Shown: one piece after another, positions 4,962 to 6,097 of the stretch
Position numbering within the stretch: the stretch's first letter is position 1
Layout: the number at the start of each line of letters is the position of its first letter
Assembly: GCA_021772705.1 (NCBI GenBank)
Contig: JAJFLN010000694.1
Coordinates: 1 to 6,097, forward strand
Reading direction: 5' to 3'
Length of the DNA: 6,097 bases
Origin: Candidatus Cloacimonadota bacterium
GTDB lineage: Bacteria > Muiribacteriota > UBA6191 > JACPRK01
Program-made: the position numbers and the translations under genes
Notes under the pieces: generated by a model
Told to the model about the DNA's origin: nothing
The model's database searches: none
What the model saw: only the letters and a program-made list of their open reading frames with translations

Positions 4962-6097
4962 CCCTCGGGGGTGCAGCAGAGACCTTCGAGCCGACTCCAG
5001 AACCAGCTCGGCGGGAGTTCCTCCGGTTCCTCGAGACGCACCTGACCGGCGGCCCCGGCCATCCCGGCTCAGAACAACGGACCGGTCCGGCTACGCGGTC
5101 CGAGGAGGGGACGGAGCGGACTCGCCAAGCAGGCGCCGCCCTCGCCGGGGATCTCACCTTCGAGGAGCTGGCCCGCATCACCGGCGGTCTCAGGCTGATC
5201 GATATCGAGATGCTCTACAGAGAAGCTTCGGCGACGGGCCGCCCCATCGAGCGAAGTGACGTTCGAGAGCTGAAGCGGCGCACCATCTCGGGACTCTGCA
5301 GCGGACTGGTCGACGTGGTCGAACCCCGCTCGGGATTCGACGCCGTGGCCGGGGCGGTCCACGCGAAGGACTACTTCCGCCATTTCCAGACCCTCTGGAA
5401 GGCCGGCGCCCGTAACGTTCCCCAGGCGATTCTGCTCGCCGGAGTCCCCGGATGCGGCAAGAGCCACATCGTCCAGGCCCTGGCGCACGAACTGCAATGT
5501 CCCATGCTGGTCATGCGCGGCATCCGGGAGGCCTGGGTCGGGGCCTCGGAGCGAAACCTGGAGCGGGCCCTCTGGGTGACTGAGAACCTGGCACCATGCG
5601 TACTCTGGACCGACGAGATCGATCAGGCCATGGGGCAGCGCGGGACCGGTCCATCCGGGGACTCCGGGACCTCGGAGCGCATGCTCGCCAGGATGTTCGA
5701 GTTCTTCGGCTCCATGCGCCACCGAGGCCGGATTCTCTGGATCGCCACGACGAACCGGCCGGACCTGCTCGACCCTGCGTTGATGGACCGGTTCCAGATG
5801 ACCCTGCCGTTCTTGCCGCCGACCCTGCCGGAACGGGTGGAACTGCTGCCGATGCTGGCGGGACAAGTCGGACGGCAGCTCGATACGGACGTCCGGTGCG
5901 AGGAACTCGCCCGCCATCCAGCCATGGAGGGCTTGACGGTGCGGGCCCTCCAGGAGATTGTCGCCTCCGCCGGATTCAGGGCCGACGCGGATCGGGATGG
6001 ATCGTCCGTCTCGATTGGTCCGGAGCATCTGGAAGAGAGCATTCAGGACTACATGCCCTCCTTCGATCCGGTCCACCATGAGTTGATGGCACTCGAG
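4946..6097 (+). CDS. AAA+ ATPase, YcF46-like (3' end beyond the window; 5' end uncertain)
   Basis: The frame is open from 4898 to the right edge, so the protein is partial. Numbered from GTG 4946, it shows a lid-like segment at residues 70-128 (LTFEELARITGGLRLIDIE, then RPIERSDVRELKRR), followed by a full AAA+ module: Walker A GVPGCGKS (166-173), VGASERNL, Walker B VLWTDEID (Asp223, Glu224), sensor 1 ATTNRP (Asn270) and a likely arginine finger in LMDRF (Arg282), then a second lid region. The linker VDVVEPRSGFDAVAG before the module is typical of the YcF46-type family of unknown function, whose members are usually over 450 aa and carry an extra N-terminal, degenerate AAA-like domain. Here that domain is nearly absent: only its lid remains, starting ARREFLRFLETHL. 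GTG 4946 is the only start before ATG 5207, and its ribosome binding site is weak. The gene is therefore either short or 5'-truncated. It is transcribed away from the csx3 block, so a link to CRISPR is not shown. Confidence 0.8.
   Translation, partial: MRPGATLGGAAETFEPTPEPARREFLRFLETHLTGGPGHPGSEQRTGPATRSEEGTERTRQAGAALAGDLTFEELARITGGLRLIDIEMLYREASATGRPIERSDVRELKRRTISGLCSGLVDVVEPRSGFDAVAGAVHAKDYFRHFQTLWKAGARNVPQAILLAGVPGCGKSHIVQALAHELQCPMLVMRGIREAWVGASERNLERALWVTENLAPCVLWTDEIDQAMGQRGTGPSGDSGTSERMLARMFEFFGSMRHRGRILWIATTNRPDLLDPALMDRFQMTLPFLPPTLPERVELLPMLAGQVGRQLDTDVRCEELARHPAMEGLTVRALQEIVASAGFRADADRDGSSVSIGPEHLEESIQDYMPSFDPVHHELMALE

Noticed and set aside
5069..6079. 336-codon minus-strand ORF
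   Set aside because: It is the antisense shadow of the AAA+ ATPase, whose plus-strand frame has Walker A, Walker B, sensor 1 and an arginine finger.
1..6097. CRISPR array
   Set aside because: No set of regularly spaced direct repeats was seen despite the presence of cas6 and csx3.

Overview
The window is GC-rich DNA (most genes favour G or C in the third codon position) from a bacterium, or less likely an archaeon, that I cannot place taxonomically. Its core is a CRISPR-associated accessory block on the minus strand. It holds a Cas6-family pre-crRNA endoribonuclease (1998-3059), a fusion of a P-loop domain to the ring-nuclease domain Csx3/Crn3 (3172-4182), and, further downstream, a NYN/PIN-like nuclease (872-1477). 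Csx3 degrades cyclic tetra-adenylate, the second messenger of type III CRISPR systems, so a type III system is expected nearby. No Cas10, Cas7-like or Cas5-like effector gene and no CRISPR array lies inside the window.

Layout from left to right. Positions 1-871 hold no confident gene, only weak small ORFs. Positions 872-1477 are the NYN gene (minus), with a sigma70-like promoter at 1603-1631. Positions 1632-1815 hold nothing I can name. Positions 1816-2001 form a 186-bp, almost symmetric imperfect palindrome whose last bases include the cas6 stop codon. It looks like a MITE-type or structured-RNA repeat. Next come cas6 and csx3-AAA on the minus strand. Just upstream of csx3-AAA (4211-4433, minus) is a small ORF that appears frameshifted by a 10-bp tandem duplication. 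Positions 4542-4961 (minus) carry an unrecognised ORF with a CPCC cysteine motif. From about 4946 to the right edge, on the plus strand, runs a AAA+ ATPase of the YcF46 type. It is cut by the window end, and its 5' end overlaps the CPCC ORF.

How the parts may work together (inference): Cas6 would mature crRNAs for a type III complex encoded elsewhere. The Csx3 domain would switch off cyclic oligoadenylate signalling, and its P-loop partner may regulate or couple that activity. The NYN protein is a candidate RNase, but its role in the CRISPR response is only suggested by proximity. The AAA+ ATPase points the other way and may be unrelated.

The observations most worth a second look are: an internal Shine-Dalgarno and ATG that could give a stand-alone Csx3 from inside the fusion gene; the 10-bp duplication that splits the small ORF; and the 186-bp palindrome, whose G-U pairs favour folding of the plus-strand RNA.
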